A DNA stretch of 64,000 nucleotides from Streptomyces longhuiensis (GCF_020616555.1 NZ_CP085173.1:6960001-7024000); one strand, 5' to 3'. Shown: positions 48,095 through 57,459, numbered from the stretch's first letter. Numbers and translations are program-made. The notes: a model not told the origin generated them from the sequence alone.

Positions 48095-49281
48095 TGGCCA
48101 CGCCCGCCTGGGACGACGTGGAGCCTCTCGCCGTCCGGTCCGCCCCCGTGCCCGAGTACGGCGCCGGCTCCCTCGCCGACCTGCTGCCCACCCTCGGCTC
48201 CCACCTGGGCGTCCCCGACTGCGCTGCGGCGATACCCGAGCTCGCGCCCGCCGACCGCGCGTGCGTGTTTCTGATCGACGGGCTCGGCTGGCAGCAGCTC
48301 CAGGCCCACCCGGACGAGGCCCCGTTCCTGACCTCGCTCCTCGCCTCCTCCCGCGGCGGCACGGGCCGCCCGATCACCGCGGGCTACCCGGCGACCACCG
48401 CGACCTCGCTCGCCTCCGTCGGCACGGGCCTGCCGCCCGGCGCGCACGGCCTTCCCGGCTACACGGTCCGCAATCCGGACACCGGCGAGCTGATGAACCA
48501 GCTCCGCTGGATCCCCTGGACCCAGCCGCACGTCTGGCAGCCCTACCCGACGATCTTCCAGCGCGCCCACGAGGCCGGTGTGCACACCGCACAGGTCTCC
48601 GCCCCTGCGTTCGAGTCGACGCCTCTCACGAAGATCGCCCTCAGCGGCGGCACCTTCCGCGGGCGCCTCTCCGGCGAGGACCGCATGGACCTGGCCGCCG
48701 AGCAACTGGCGGCGGGTGACCGGTCGTTGGTGTACACGTACTACAGCGAGGTCGACGGCAAGGGCCACCGCTTCGGCGTCGACTCCGACCCGTGGCGCGG
48801 CCAGCTCATGTACGTGGACCGCCTCGCCCAGCGCCTCGCCGAGCAGCTCCCGCCGCGCAGCGCCCTCTACATCACGGCCGACCACGGCATGATCGACATC
48901 CCGTTCGACGAGGAGTCGCGCATCGACTTCGACGAGGACTGGGAGCTGCGCGCCGGCGTGGCCCTCCTCGGCGGCGAGGGCCGCGCCCGCCACGTCTACG
49001 CGGTGCCGGGTGCCGAGTCCGACGTCCTGACCGTGTGGCGCGAGGTGCTCGGCGAGCAGTTCTGGATCGCGAGCCGGGACGAGGCGATCGAGGCCGGCTG
49101 GTTCGGCCCGCACATCGACGAACGGGTCTACGCGCGCCTGGGCGACGTCATCGCGGCCGCCCACGACGACGTGGTGATCATCGCCTCGGAGCGGGAGCCC
49201 AAGGAGTCGGCCATGGTCGGCAACCACGGCTCGATGACCCCCGCCGAGCAGCTCGTACCGCTGCTCGAAGTACGCTCCTGA
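48094..49281 (+). CDS. Alkaline-phosphatase-superfamily nucleotide pyrophosphatase/phosphodiesterase
   Basis: A 395-residue protein of the phosphodiesterase/nucleotide pyrophosphatase class. The metal and nucleophile segment is CVFLIDGLGWQQL (Asp near 62) followed by TAGYPATTATSLASVGTG (nucleophile Thr near 97). The second metal set is YYSEVDGKGHRFG (near 220) and ITADHGMIDIP (near 265), with a late GNHGSM His. The fold cleaves phosphodiester or pyrophosphate bonds. No signal peptide is visible, so it probably acts in the cytoplasm. Start ATG 48094 overlaps the DUF5998 stop. It is upstream of thymidine kinase. The substrate is unknown. Confidence 0.9.
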   Translation: MATPAWDDVEPLAVRSAPVPEYGAGSLADLLPTLGSHLGVPDCAAAIPELAPADRACVFLIDGLGWQQLQAHPDEAPFLTSLLASSRGGTGRPITAGYPATTATSLASVGTGLPPGAHGLPGYTVRNPDTGELMNQLRWIPWTQPHVWQPYPTIFQRAHEAGVHTAQVSAPAFESTPLTKIALSGGTFRGRLSGEDRMDLAAEQLAAGDRSLVYTYYSEVDGKGHRFGVDSDPWRGQLMYVDRLAQRLAEQLPPRSALYITADHGMIDIPFDEESRIDFDEDWELRAGVALLGGEGRARHVYAVPGAESDVLTVWREVLGEQFWIASRDEAIEAGWFGPHIDERVYARLGDVIAAAHDDVVIIASEREPKESAMVGNHGSMTPAEQLVPLLEVRS

Positions 49282-49317
49282 TCGTCCCCACCACCGCGGA
49301 AAGGTCCTCAACTCCCC

Positions 49318-49968
49318 ATGCCCGAGCTCGTGTTCTTCTCCGGAACGATGGACTGCGGAAAGAGCACCTTGGCTCTCCAGATAGAGCACAACCGCTCGTC
49401 GCGCGGCCTCAAGGGAATGATCCTCACGCGCGACGACCGGGCCGGTGAGGGCAAGCTCTCCTCGCGCCTCGGCCTCGTCACCGACGCCGTCGAGGTCGCC
49501 GACGAGCTCGACGTGTACGCGTACGTCGTCGACCAGCTGTCCCAGGGCGGCCGCGTGGACTACGTCATCGCGGACGAGGCGCAGTTCCTCGCGCCCGCCC
49601 AGATCGACCAGCTCGCCCGCGTCGTCGACGACCTGGGCCTCGACGTCTACGCCTTCGGCATCACGACCGACTTCCGGTCCAAGCTGTTCCCCGGCTCCCA
49701 GCGCCTGGTCGAACTCGCCGACCGCGTAGAGGTCCTCCAGGTCGAGGCCCTGTGCTGGTGCGGCGCCCGCGCCACGCACAACGCCCGCACGGTCGGCGGC
49801 CGGATGGTCGTCGAGGGCGCCCAGGTCGTCGTCGGGGACGTCGACCGCAGCGACGACGAGGTCGGCTACGAGGTCCTGTGCCGCCGCCACCACCGCAAGC
49901 AGCTGACAAGCGCCACGGCCCACGCGGCGGCCCTGTCTCCCGAAGTGCTGCCGGTCGCTTCGGCCTGA
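49318..49968 (+). CDS. tdk: Thymidine kinase
   Basis: A 216-residue type II thymidine kinase. The P-loop is FFSGTMDCGKST (near 6-17), Walker B is YVIADEAQFL (near 82-91) and the thymidine-binding lasso follows at AFGITTDFRSKLFPGS. The zinc site includes CWCGARATHNAR (C-X-C near 145) and C-X2-H in EVLCRRHH. It phosphorylates thymidine to dTMP in salvage. ATG 49318 lies 37 bases after the phosphatase gene and may be in the same operon. The end is 25 bases from the convergent VOC gene. Confidence 0.95.
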   Translation: MPELVFFSGTMDCGKSTLALQIEHNRSSRGLKGMILTRDDRAGEGKLSSRLGLVTDAVEVADELDVYAYVVDQLSQGGRVDYVIADEAQFLAPAQIDQLARVVDDLGLDVYAFGITTDFRSKLFPGSQRLVELADRVEVLQVEALCWCGARATHNARTVGGRMVVEGAQVVVGDVDRSDDEVGYEVLCRRHHRKQLTSATAHAAALSPEVLPVASA

Positions 49969-49992
49969 CTCGCCGCTGACGTCCGCCAGGCC

Positions 49993-50787
49993 CTAGGGCC
50001 TCTGGTCCTCCTCGCGCGGCGCCGACCGTACGAGGGTGAACACCGCGCCCTCCGGGTCCGCGACCGTCGCCAGGCGGCCCTGGGAGTCGTCGCGCGCGGG
50101 CTTCAGGACGTGGCCGCCGAGCTCCTCGACCAGGGCCACCGACTCGTCGACGTCCGCCACCTCGAAGTACGTCATCCAGTGCGCGCCCCGGTCGCGCGGG
50201 AGCGCCTGGCCCACTCCGTGCACCGACGCCACCGGGCTGCCGTTCAGATGCAGCGTCAGATAGTCGAAGTCGGCGGAGACGACGGCCTCTTCCTCGTAGC
50301 CGAAGGTCACCTCGTAGAACTTGGCGACGCTGGCGGTCTCCTGGGTCACCAGCTCGTTCCACGCGGGCGCCCCCGGCACTCCGGTGAGCGCCATCCCCAG
50401 ATGCTCGGCCGCCTGCCAGATGCCGAACACCGCGCCCGCCGGGTCCGACGCGATGGCCATCCGGCCCGCCTCCCCGGCGTCGAGCGGGCCGACGCCGACG
50501 GTGCCGCCGCAGTGGCGGATGCTCTCGGACGTGGCGTCCACGTCGTCCGAGGCGAGGTACGGGGTCCAGGCGACGGGCAGGTGGCGGTCGGGCGGCATCT
50601 GCCCGATCCCGGCCACCTCATGACCGTCGAGCAGGGCCCGCACGTAGGGGCCGAGCTGCTGCGGTCCCGGCCGGAACTCCCAGCCGAACAAAGCCGCGTA
50701 GAACTCCTGGGTCGCCGCCATGCCGTGCACCATGAGACTCACCCAGCAGGGGGTGCCCGGCGCGCGCCTGGCTGCTGCCTCGGTCAT
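49993..50787 (-). CDS. VOC-family protein with two glyoxalase-fold modules
   Basis: A 264-residue protein of two glyoxalase/bleomycin-resistance/dioxygenase modules: module 1 about 10-130 (GTPCWVSLMVHGMAATQEFYAALFGWEF), module 2 about 140-260 (AWNELVTQETASVAKFYEVTFGYEEEAV..., WMTYFEVADVDESVALVEELGGHVL). Such tandem proteins are frequent in actinomycetes, for example as putative hydroxylases, and mostly lack a known substrate. ATG 50787 is preferred over GTG 50793 because GAGGAGAG lies at good spacing. It stands alone and faces the rhodanese gene. A metal role cannot be deduced from the His and Glu residues alone. Confidence 0.85.
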   Translation of the reverse strand: MTEAAARRAPGTPCWVSLMVHGMAATQEFYAALFGWEFRPGPQQLGPYVRALLDGHEVAGIGQMPPDRHLPVAWTPYLASDDVDATSESIRHCGGTVGVGPLDAGEAGRMAIASDPAGAVFGIWQAAEHLGMALTGVPGAPAWNELVTQETASVAKFYEVTFGYEEEAVVSADFDYLTLHLNGSPVASVHGVGQALPRDRGAHWMTYFEVADVDESVALVEELGGHVLKPARDDSQGRLATVADPEGAVFTLVRSAPREEDQRP

Positions 50788-51038
50788 CGTCACTCTCTCC
50801 TCGGAACAAAATCACGTGTCGCAACGCGCCCGAGCTGATGCTGGCATTCCGTGCCGCGCGACGCTCGTCGGCCGCGCCGCCACGGACGGACTCCTCGCAC
50901 GAGGATGCCCGGTGAGATGTCCGTATCCAATGCCGCGCCATGGCCTCGCGATGTCCGGTCGGTCAACGCTCGGTAGTCGATCGTGCACGCTAGCCGACCG
51001 ACGGCGCTCGGGCCAGAGCATGAGCAAGGATGGCCCTC

Positions 51039-51893
51039 ATGAATGCCATCATCTCCGCAACCGAACTCGCGAGCGAGTCGGCGGGCGAAAACCCGCCGGT
51101 CATCCTCGACGTCCGCTGGCAGCTGAGCGTGGCCAAGGCCGCGGGGGCCCCGGCCTTCGACGGGCGGGCCGCGTACGAGGCCGGACACATCCCCGGCGCG
51201 GTCTACGTCGATCTCGACGCCGACCTCGCGGGACCGGCCGGAGCGTCCGGCCGGCATCCGCTGCCGGACGTCGCGTCCTTCGGCGCCGTGATGCGGCGTA
51301 CCGGTGTGTCGGCCGACCGGGACGTGGTCGTGTACGACGGCGGGCAGGGCTGGGCCGCCGCGCGCACCTGGTGGATGCTGCGCTGGACGGGTCACCCGTC
51401 CGTGCGAGTGCTCGACGGCGGTCTCGGCGCGTGGGAGGGCCCGCTGGAGACCGCGGTGCCGTCGCCCGTGCCGGGCACCTTCGATCCCGCGCCGGGCGCC
51501 GTGGGGCTCCTGGACGCCGACGGGGCGGCCGCGCTGGCCCGCTCGGGGGTCCTGCTCGACGCCCGCGCCGCCGAGCGCTACCGGGGCGACGTGGAGCCGA
51601 TCGACCGCGTCGGCGGCCACATCCCGGGCGCGGTGTCCGCCCCGACGTCGGAGAACGTGGCACAGGACGGCCGCTTCCTGCCCGCCGACGCCCTCGCCTC
51701 CCGCTTCAAGTCCCTTGGCGCGTCCGGGGATTCGGGAGAGGTGGGCGTGTACTGCGGCTCCGGCGTCTCGGGCGCCCACGAGGTGCTCGCCCTCGCGGTG
51801 GCGGGCATCGACGCGGCGCTGTACGTCGGTTCGTGGTCCGAGTGGTCCTCGGACGAGTCGCGCCCCGTGGCGACCGGCCCCGATCCTCAGTAG
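51039..51893 (+). CDS. Sulfurtransferase (tandem rhodanese; thiosulfate/3-mercaptopyruvate type)
   Basis: A 284-residue protein of two rhodanese domains. Domain 1 (residues 1-130) has VILDVRWQL, FDGRAAYEAGHIPGAVYVDLDADLAG. Domain 2 (about 150-280) bears the active Cys in GVYCGSGVSGAHEV (near 230) and VLLDARAAERYRG. It transfers sulfane sulfur from thiosulfate or 3-mercaptopyruvate to acceptors such as cyanide or thioredoxin. ATG 51039 is chosen over ATG 51030 because AAGGA sits eight bases before it and overlaps the earlier ATG. A terminator follows. Confidence 0.9.
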   Translation: MNAIISATELASESAGENPPVILDVRWQLSVAKAAGAPAFDGRAAYEAGHIPGAVYVDLDADLAGPAGASGRHPLPDVASFGAVMRRTGVSADRDVVVYDGGQGWAAARTWWMLRWTGHPSVRVLDGGLGAWEGPLETAVPSPVPGTFDPAPGAVGLLDADGAAALARSGVLLDARAAERYRGDVEPIDRVGGHIPGAVSAPTSENVAQDGRFLPADALASRFKSLGASGDSGEVGVYCGSGVSGAHEVLALAVAGIDAALYVGSWSEWSSDESRPVATGPDPQ

Positions 51894-51915
51894 GGCCTTG
51901 GGAGTTGAGGACGCG

Positions 51916-51946
51916 AGAGGCCCGCGCCGATGTGGTGCGGGCCTCT
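51916..51946 (+). terminator. Terminator after the rhodanese gene
   Basis: AGAGGCCCGC (51916-51925) pairs with GCGGGCCTCT (51937-51946) around an 11-base loop, with TCT after the stem. It also fits the convergent sepH end. Confidence 0.7.
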
Positions 51947-52004
51947 TCTGCGTACGGCTCGTGTTCTGCGTGAGCCTCGGCTTCTCCGTACGGCTCGCGG
52001 CTGG

Positions 52005-53075
52005 TCAGTCCTGCTTCTTGCGGCGGGTGCCGAAGACGATCTCGTCCCAGCTCGGCACGGCCGCGCGCCGCCCGGGACGGACCCCGTCGGCCTCGGCCTG
52101 GCGGTCGGTGGTGCCGGTGAGACGGTCCCGGTGTCCCGCGACGCTGCGGGGCATGAGGACGTCCGCGTAGGCGGAACCGGCTCCCGCGGACGCGGCGGGA
52201 GCCGGGGGCTCCTCCGCCTCGACGGGCTCCGGCTCGTCCGTGACGGGCTCGGGTGCGGGCAACGCGGGTCGCTCGGGGACCACGATGTCGCCGCGGTAGC
52301 TGGGTACGGCTTCCAGAAGGCTGGTCAGCGAGTCACGCTCGGCGGCGGAGACAGCCGTCGGGCTCTCGTCGGTGATCTCCGGTGCGGGGGCCGGCGGCGC
52401 GGGACGCTCCAACTGCCGGTCGAGGGCCCGGTCGAGCGGGCGGTCGCGGGGCAGCCTCGCGATGCGCGGCACGAACGGAAAGCTGGGTTCCGGCGCGGCG
52501 ATGTCGTCGGTCTCGCCGATGAGCGAGCGCGCCTCGTCGTCGACGGCCTGGACGAGCCGCCGGGGCGGGTCGTACGTCCAGCTCGCCGAGTGCGGCTCAC
52601 CCGCGACCAGGTAGACGAGCAGGACTTCCCAGGTGCCGTCGTCGCGACGCCAGGAGTCCCACTGGATGGTCTCCCTGTCGGCGCCGCGCAGCACCAGACG
52701 CTCCTGCACCGCCTCGCCCAGCTGGGGGCCCGCGTTCTCGCCGGGGCGGCGTACGGGGGTCTTCCTGGCCCGCTCGGCCATGAAGGCGCGCTCCGCGAGG
52801 ACAGGGCCCTCGAAGCGGCGCACACGGTCGACGGGGATGCCGGCGAGCTGGGCCACCTCCTCGGCGGAGGCACCGGCACGTATACGCGCCTGGATGTCAC
52901 GGGGGCGGAGATGGCTCTCCACCTCGATCTCGATCTGGCCGAGGCGCGGACGGTCGCCGCGCACGGCGGCCCGGAGGCGCTCATCGATCGGAAGCGTGTA
53001 CTCCGTGCTGTCCGCAGCCTTCAGCACCAGCCGTGTGCCGTCGTTAGAGACGGCCACGACACGCAGTTCGGGCAT
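52005..53075 (-). CDS. sepH: Cell-division protein SepH (FtsZ partner)
   Basis: A 356-residue protein. The N-terminal DUF3071 domain (PELRVVAVSNDGTRLVLKAADSTEYTLPIDERLRAAVRG) includes a helix-turn-helix at about 60-90 (DIQARIRAGASAEEVAQLAGIPVDRVRRFEGPV) that binds FtsZ in characterised SepH. The centre and C-terminus are Pro/Glu-rich and disordered, ending with a conserved DEIVFGTRRKKQD tail. SepH stimulates FtsZ assembly and is needed for sporulation septation. ATG 53075 follows GGGAGGT. The gene is monocistronic. Confidence 0.93.
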   Translation of the reverse strand: MPELRVVAVSNDGTRLVLKAADSTEYTLPIDERLRAAVRGDRPRLGQIEIEVESHLRPRDIQARIRAGASAEEVAQLAGIPVDRVRRFEGPVLAERAFMAERARKTPVRRPGENAGPQLGEAVQERLVLRGADRETIQWDSWRRDDGTWEVLLVYLVAGEPHSASWTYDPPRRLVQAVDDEARSLIGETDDIAAPEPSFPFVPRIARLPRDRPLDRALDRQLERPAPPAPAPEITDESPTAVSAAERDSLTSLLEAVPSYRGDIVVPERPALPAPEPVTDEPEPVEAEEPPAPAASAGAGSAYADVLMPRSVAGHRDRLTGTTDRQAEADGVRPGRRAAVPSWDEIVFGTRRKKQD

Positions 53076-53537
53076 GGGGACCTCCCGGGTGGTGCCTGCC
53101 GACGTCACGTGCGTCGCTGCTTCCGCTAGTCGAGTGTGGCCTGCCCGGGTGCAGCCTGCCACAACCTTGCCGAGTTGCCCGGCGTGTCGGGCCTTGGCCC
53201 TGGATCGCCGTTATGGCACGGTTACCTGTTCGCAACGCTAAGTGACCGAGCCCGTCACCCTGTGCAACGAACCCCCTCCCGGCGGTCCTGGAAGGCCCCG
53301 GGCACCCTGACGGGAGACCGGACCCAGGGCTCGCAACGGTACTCCATTCGGGCCACTCGGGTGGACCGGCACGCCATCGAAGTTCTCATGGGGGACGGGA
53401 GTTGGGTACGGGGCATCCCTCGTTCGGGGTTCATGAGCGTGGCGTGTTTCACGGAATCCCCCGAAACGGAACTAATCACTTCGTGCATCCGTCCCTATCT
53501 CGTGAAGTAAGTCGAGAAAGGCAGGCAAGGGCCGGAG
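53076..53537. other. Divergent intergenic region between sepH and repeat protein gene
   Basis: A 462-base stretch. GTTTC-N12-GAAAC at about 53447-53468 is a small inverted repeat. The plus-strand frame 53136-53510 has poor third-position bias and I do not accept it as a gene. No convincing promoter pair was found for either flanking gene, though the sepH ribosome binding site is clear. Confidence 0.5.
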
Positions 53538-54830
53538 ATGGGTGAGAAGCCGGAAACCTCCCAGGATGCACAAGAAAAGCCCAAGGGGAAGCGGCTCGAC
53601 CTGAGTCTGCCCCAGGTGGCGGGCAGCGCCGTGGCCGCCGTGGTGGCGGCCAAGCTGGCCGCCGGGCTCGGTGTGTACGGGACGATCGTGGGCGCGGGAG
53701 TGGTGAGCGTGCTGGCCACCTGCGGCGGCTCGCTCTTCCAGCACTTCTTCCGGCGCACGGGCGAGCAGATACGTGATGTCGCGGGTCAGGCGATACCGAA
53801 GGGCCGGCAGGTCCCGGTGACGGAGGACGGGCGCCCGGTACCGGAGACCTTCCGGTCCGACGTGGCCGCCGCTTCCGTGACGCCGCCCGCGGCCACGACG
53901 GCGATGCGGACGGACGTGCTCCCGAGGACGACGACCTGGGGGATGGGCGGCGCACCGGCACAGGACGCCGACGCGACGACTGTCCTGTCGGCGCTGGACG
54001 CAGAGCGGACGCGGGTCCTCAAGGCGGGTGGCGGCGATCCGGATCGGACGCAGCTCCTCATGGCCGACGGGGGTGACCCGGATCGGACGCAGCTCCTCAC
54101 GGCAGGCCGAGGTGATCCTGAACGGACGCAGCTCCTGAAGGCCGGCGGTGGCGATCCGGACCGGACCCAGCTCATGAACGCAGGCGTCGGCGGTGGCGAT
54201 CCGGAGAAGACCCGGTTGCTCAGGGCCGGGGCTGGGGCAGGGGCCGGTGGTCCGGAACTGCCGCTTCCGCCGGGCGACTTGGGCGACGGGTCCACCGACT
54301 GGTTCACCGGTGGGCCCATCGACGGACTCCCCGACGAGTTCACCGAAGGGACCACGCACCGCGCGCGCGTGCGGAGCTGGAAGCGGCCCCTCGTCGCCGC
54401 TGCCGTGGTCTTCGGAGTGACCATGGGCGGCATCACGACGTACGAGCTCGCCTCCGGGCAGAGTTTCAGCGGTGACGGCCAGCGGACCACGCTCCGCGAG
54501 GCCTTCACCGGCGGAGGCGCCCCCTCGCCCCGCAACGACGACACCCCCGTGCCGAGCACCTCGCAGGAGCCCTCGGACAGCAGCAGCTCCGGGACCCAGA
54601 GCGGCACACCGCAGGACGGCAGTGGGGCACCTAAGGGCGGCACCGAGAGTCCCACGCCCAGCGCGAGCGAGGACTCGCAAAGCGGGCACGACAACGGCTC
54701 GGGCAGCGGTTCCGGGACCGGCGGGGACAAGTCCACGCCCACGCCGACCCCGACGCCCACTCCGAGCACCTCGCAGAGCAGCGACGGAGCCGACGTGCCG
54801 CAGCAGCAGGGCGAGACGCCCGCGCAGTGA
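53538..54830 (+). CDS. Membrane-associated protein with 13-residue Thr-containing repeats
   Basis: A 430-residue protein I do not recognise. Residues 25-75 are hydrophobic, Ala/Val/Gly-rich (SAVAAVVAAKLAAGLGVYGTIVGAGVVSVLA). Residues about 153-232 hold six 13-residue units with core GDPDRTQLL or a variant (DAERTRVLKAGG, GDPDRTQLLMADG, GDPERTQLLKAGG). A transmembrane segment follows at about 292-310 (LVAAAVVFGVTMGGITTYELA), and a Ser/Thr/Pro-rich tail of about 100 residues is probably extracytoplasmic. Each unit has Thr followed by Leu/Met/Val at +2 and +3, the pattern favoured by FHA domains. It is divergent from sepH. It could be a kinase substrate or scaffold; that is inference. Confidence 0.75.
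   Translation: MGEKPETSQDAQEKPKGKRLDLSLPQVAGSAVAAVVAAKLAAGLGVYGTIVGAGVVSVLATCGGSLFQHFFRRTGEQIRDVAGQAIPKGRQVPVTEDGRPVPETFRSDVAAASVTPPAATTAMRTDVLPRTTTWGMGGAPAQDADATTVLSALDAERTRVLKAGGGDPDRTQLLMADGGDPDRTQLLTAGRGDPERTQLLKAGGGDPDRTQLMNAGVGGGDPEKTRLLRAGAGAGAGGPELPLPPGDLGDGSTDWFTGGPIDGLPDEFTEGTTHRARVRSWKRPLVAAAVVFGVTMGGITTYELASGQSFSGDGQRTTLREAFTGGGAPSPRNDDTPVPSTSQEPSDSSSSGTQSGTPQDGSGAPKGGTESPTPSASEDSQSGHDNGSGSGSGTGGDKSTPTPTPTPTPSTSQSSDGADVPQQQGETPAQ
53994..54233 (+). repeat. Six tandem 39-bp coding repeats
   Basis: Units start at 53994, 54033, 54072, 54111, 54150 (15 codons) and 54195. Each encodes a 13-residue unit with Thr followed by Gln/Arg and Leu/Val-Leu. Codon-level similarity between units suggests recent duplication. 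Confidence 0.8.
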
Positions 54831-54836
54831 GCGCGG

Positions 54837-56198
54837 TCAGTCGCCGATGACCCGCCGCAGATAGTCGTTGGCGAACAGGCGGTCCGGGTCGAGGCGGTCG
54901 CGCAGCTCCGTGAACTCGCCGAAGCGCGGGTAGACCGTCGAGAAGTAGTCCGCGTCGCGCGTGTGCACCTTGCCCCAGTGCGGCCGGCCCTCGTGCGCGG
55001 TGAAGATGCGCTCGGCCGCCGTGAAGTAGGCCTGGTACGGGGCGCCCTTGTACATGTGGACGGCGATGTACGCGCTCTCCCGGCCGGACGCCGTGGAGAG
55101 CGTGATGTCGTCCGCGGGGGCCGTGCGGACCTCGACGGGGAAGCTGATGCGCAGGTTCGAGCGATCGACCATGGACTTCAGTTCGCGCAGCGTCTCGACG
55201 AGGGCCGCGCGCGGAACGGCGTACTCCATCTCCACGAAGCGGACGCGGCGCGGGGACGTGAAGACCTTGTAAGGGATGTCCGTGTAGGTGCGGGCGGAGA
55301 GCGCGCGGCTGGAGATCTTCGCGATCGACGGGATCGTCGAGGGGACCACGCGGCCGAGTGAATTGACCGCCTGGAAGAGGCCGTTCGACAGCAGCTCGTC
55401 CTCGAGGAAGCTGCTGAACCTGCTGACGGGGGCTTCCGGCCCGGCGCTGCGGTTGTTGCGCTTGGTGTTGCAGTTTCCGGTGTGCGGGAACCAGTAGAAC
55501 TCGAAGTGCTCGTTCTCCGCGTACAGGGCATCGAAGTCGCTCGTGACCCTGTCGAAGGTCATCGGCTCCTCGCGGGCGGTGAGCAGGAAGATCGGCTCCA
55601 CGGCGAACGTGATCGCCGTGATGACGCCGAGGGCGCCGAGTCCGATCCGCGCGGCTGCGAAGACCGCGCGTTCTTCTGCGGTCCCCTTCTCGGAGCACGT
55701 GAGGACCGAGCCGTCGGCGGTGACCAGTTCGAGGCCCTTGATCTGCGCGGATATCGACGCCGATTCGCGGCCCGTGCCGTGCGTGCCGGTGCTGGTGGCA
55801 CCCGACACCGTCTGCTCCATGATGTCGCCCATGTTCGTGAGCGACAGGCCCTCGCGGGCCAGGGCGAGGTTGAGTCGCTTGAGCGGGGTGCCGGCCTCCA
55901 CCGTGACGGTGCCGGCTTCGCGGTCAATGTTGCGGATGCCGGTCAAGAGTTGAGGGCGGATCAATACACCGTCGGTCGCCGCGGCCGCGGTGAACGAGTG
56001 CCCCGTACCGACGGCCTTCACCTTCAGGCCGTCGTCGGCGGCCGCGCGGACGGCCGCCGAGAGTTCCTCCACCGACGCGGGCGTCACCTCGCGGACCGGC
56101 CGGACGGTGACGTTCCCCGCCCAGTTACGCCACGGTTCGTTCCGTGTCCTGGCCTGCCGGGCTTGCGTCGTCTCGCTGCCCGAGTTCCCCGTGCTCAT
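54837..56198 (-). CDS. D-arabinono-1,4-lactone oxidase-family FAD-binding protein
   Basis: A 453-residue oxidoreductase. The N-terminal FAD-binding PCMH domain has VKAVGTGHSFTAAAATDGVLI (FAD-binding His-Ser near 68-69), LSLTNMGDIMEQTVSGATSTGTHGTG (near 118-140) and GLGALGVITAITF. The C-terminal ALO substrate domain ends with RPHWGKVHTRDADYFSTVYPRFGEF and DPDRLFANDYLRRV, the conserved HWGK of alditol and gulonolactone-type oxidases. It oxidises a sugar lactone or alditol, using oxygen or another acceptor. ATG 56198 follows the very strong ribosome binding site GGGGAGGAACCA. It overlaps the end of the upstream MFS gene by 74 bases. Confidence 0.88.
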   Translation of the reverse strand: MSTGNSGSETTQARQARTRNEPWRNWAGNVTVRPVREVTPASVEELSAAVRAAADDGLKVKAVGTGHSFTAAAATDGVLIRPQLLTGIRNIDREAGTVTVEAGTPLKRLNLALAREGLSLTNMGDIMEQTVSGATSTGTHGTGRESASISAQIKGLELVTADGSVLTCSEKGTAEERAVFAAARIGLGALGVITAITFAVEPIFLLTAREEPMTFDRVTSDFDALYAENEHFEFYWFPHTGNCNTKRNNRSAGPEAPVSRFSSFLEDELLSNGLFQAVNSLGRVVPSTIPSIAKISSRALSARTYTDIPYKVFTSPRRVRFVEMEYAVPRAALVETLRELKSMVDRSNLRISFPVEVRTAPADDITLSTASGRESAYIAVHMYKGAPYQAYFTAAERIFTAHEGRPHWGKVHTRDADYFSTVYPRFGEFTELRDRLDPDRLFANDYLRRVIGD

Positions 56199-57459
56199 TG
56201 GTTCCTCCCCGCTGCGGCACCGGCTGCTTCAGCCGGCGGTACCCCAGGAACCCGACCGCCACCGCGACGGCGCCGGCCACGGCCGGAACCCCGTACCCGG
56301 CCTTCGCGCCGGCGGCGTCGATCACCCAGCCGGCCGCGGAGGAGCCGAGCGCGACACCGACCGCGAGTCCGGTGCTCACCCAGGTCATGCCCTCGGTCAG
56401 TTTCGCGCGTGGTACGTGCTGCTCGACGAGGGCCATCGTCGTGATCATCGTCGGTGCGATGGACAGGCCCGCGACAAAGAGCGCCACGGCCAGAAACGGA
56501 AGGTTCCCGACCAGTAGGAGGGGGATCATACTCACGGCCGTCGTGCAGACACCGACCAGCCACCGGCGTGCGGGTGCCCCCTTGAAGTGCAGCAGCCCGA
56601 AGACCGCTCCCGCGGCGCAGGAACCCGCCGCGTACACCGCGAGCACGAGACTGGCCGCCGCCTTGTGGCCCTCGTCCTCGGCGAACGCGACCGTCACCAC
56701 GTCCACCGCGCCGAAGATCGTGCCCGTCGCCACGAACGTGGCCACCAGGACCTGAAGACCGCGCGACCTCAGGGCGGACCCCCCGGAGTGCTGTCCGCGC
56801 GGATGCGGCACCGGCTCGGTCGCGCGCTGCGCGGTCAGCCAGAAGACACCGGCCGCGAGGAAACAGCCCGCCAGAAGGGGCCCCGCCTCCGGGAACCATG
56901 CGGTCGACAGACCGATCGAGATGATCGGCCCGAAGATGAAGCACACCTCGTCGATGACCGACTCGAAGGAGTACGCGGTGTGCAGCTGAGGGGTGTCCCT
57001 GTAGAGGGCCGCCCAGCGCGCCCGGACCATCGATCCGACGCTCGGCACACAGCCGATCAGGGCGGCGAAGACGAACAGTGTCCAGTCCGGCGCCGCGAAC
57101 TTCGCGCACAGCAGCAGACCGGCGACCGCGACGAGCGAGACCAGGGCGGCGGGCCGCAGCACACGGCGCTGCCCGTGCCGGTCGACGAGGCGTGAGATCT
57201 GCGGGCCGATGGCCGCCGCCGAGAGCGCCACGGTGGCGGACAGACCACCCGCGAGCCCGTATCGGCCGGTCAGCTGGGAGACCATCGTGACGATCCCGAT
57301 GCCCATCATCGACAGGGGCATCCGGCCCAGGAACCCGGCGACCGAGAAGCTCTTGGTGCCGGGCAGGGCGAATATGGCGCGGTAGGGGCTGGGCAAGTCG
57401 ACTCCGGTAAGGCGCGTAGGTGGCCAAGACAGCTTACGGGTCCCGGGGCTCACTGGCAT
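56125..57459 (-). CDS. MFS transporter
   Basis: A 444-residue major facilitator protein with about 12 hydrophobic segments. Segments include [17 protein letters not shown], the loop [15 protein letters not shown] (MFS motif A-like, near 95), and [35 protein letters not shown]. The pattern resembles the ProP/NarK-distant 'sugar/drug' exporter class of actinomycetes. ATG 57459 gives a short polar N-terminus; the frame opens further to 57525 without bias. The last 24 codons overlap the lactone oxidase gene, so the two are tightly coupled. Substrate unknown, perhaps the lactone or a product. Confidence 0.85.
   Translation of the reverse strand: MPVSPGTRKLSWPPTRLTGVDLPSPYRAIFALPGTKSFSVAGFLGRMPLSMMGIGIVTMVSQLTGRYGLAGGLSATVALSAAAIGPQISRLVDRHGQRRVLRPAALVSLVAVAGLLLCAKFAAPDWTLFVFAALIGCVPSVGSMVRARWAALYRDTPQLHTAYSFESVIDEVCFIFGPIISIGLSTAWFPEAGPLLAGCFLAAGVFWLTAQRATEPVPHPRGQHSGGSALRSRGLQVLVATFVATGTIFGAVDVVTVAFAEDEGHKAAASLVLAVYAAGSCAAGAVFGLLHFKGAPARRWLVGVCTTAVSMIPLLLVGNLPFLAVALFVAGLSIAPTMITTMALVEQHVPRAKLTEGMTWVSTGLAVGVALGSSAAGWVIDAAGAKAGYGVPAVAGAVAVAVGFLGYRRLKQPVPQRGGTNEHGELGQRDDASPAGQDTERTVA

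Noticed and set aside
53136..53510. 124-codon plus-strand frame in the sepH upstream region
   Set aside because: No ribosome binding site and weak third-position bias; better read as promoter DNA.
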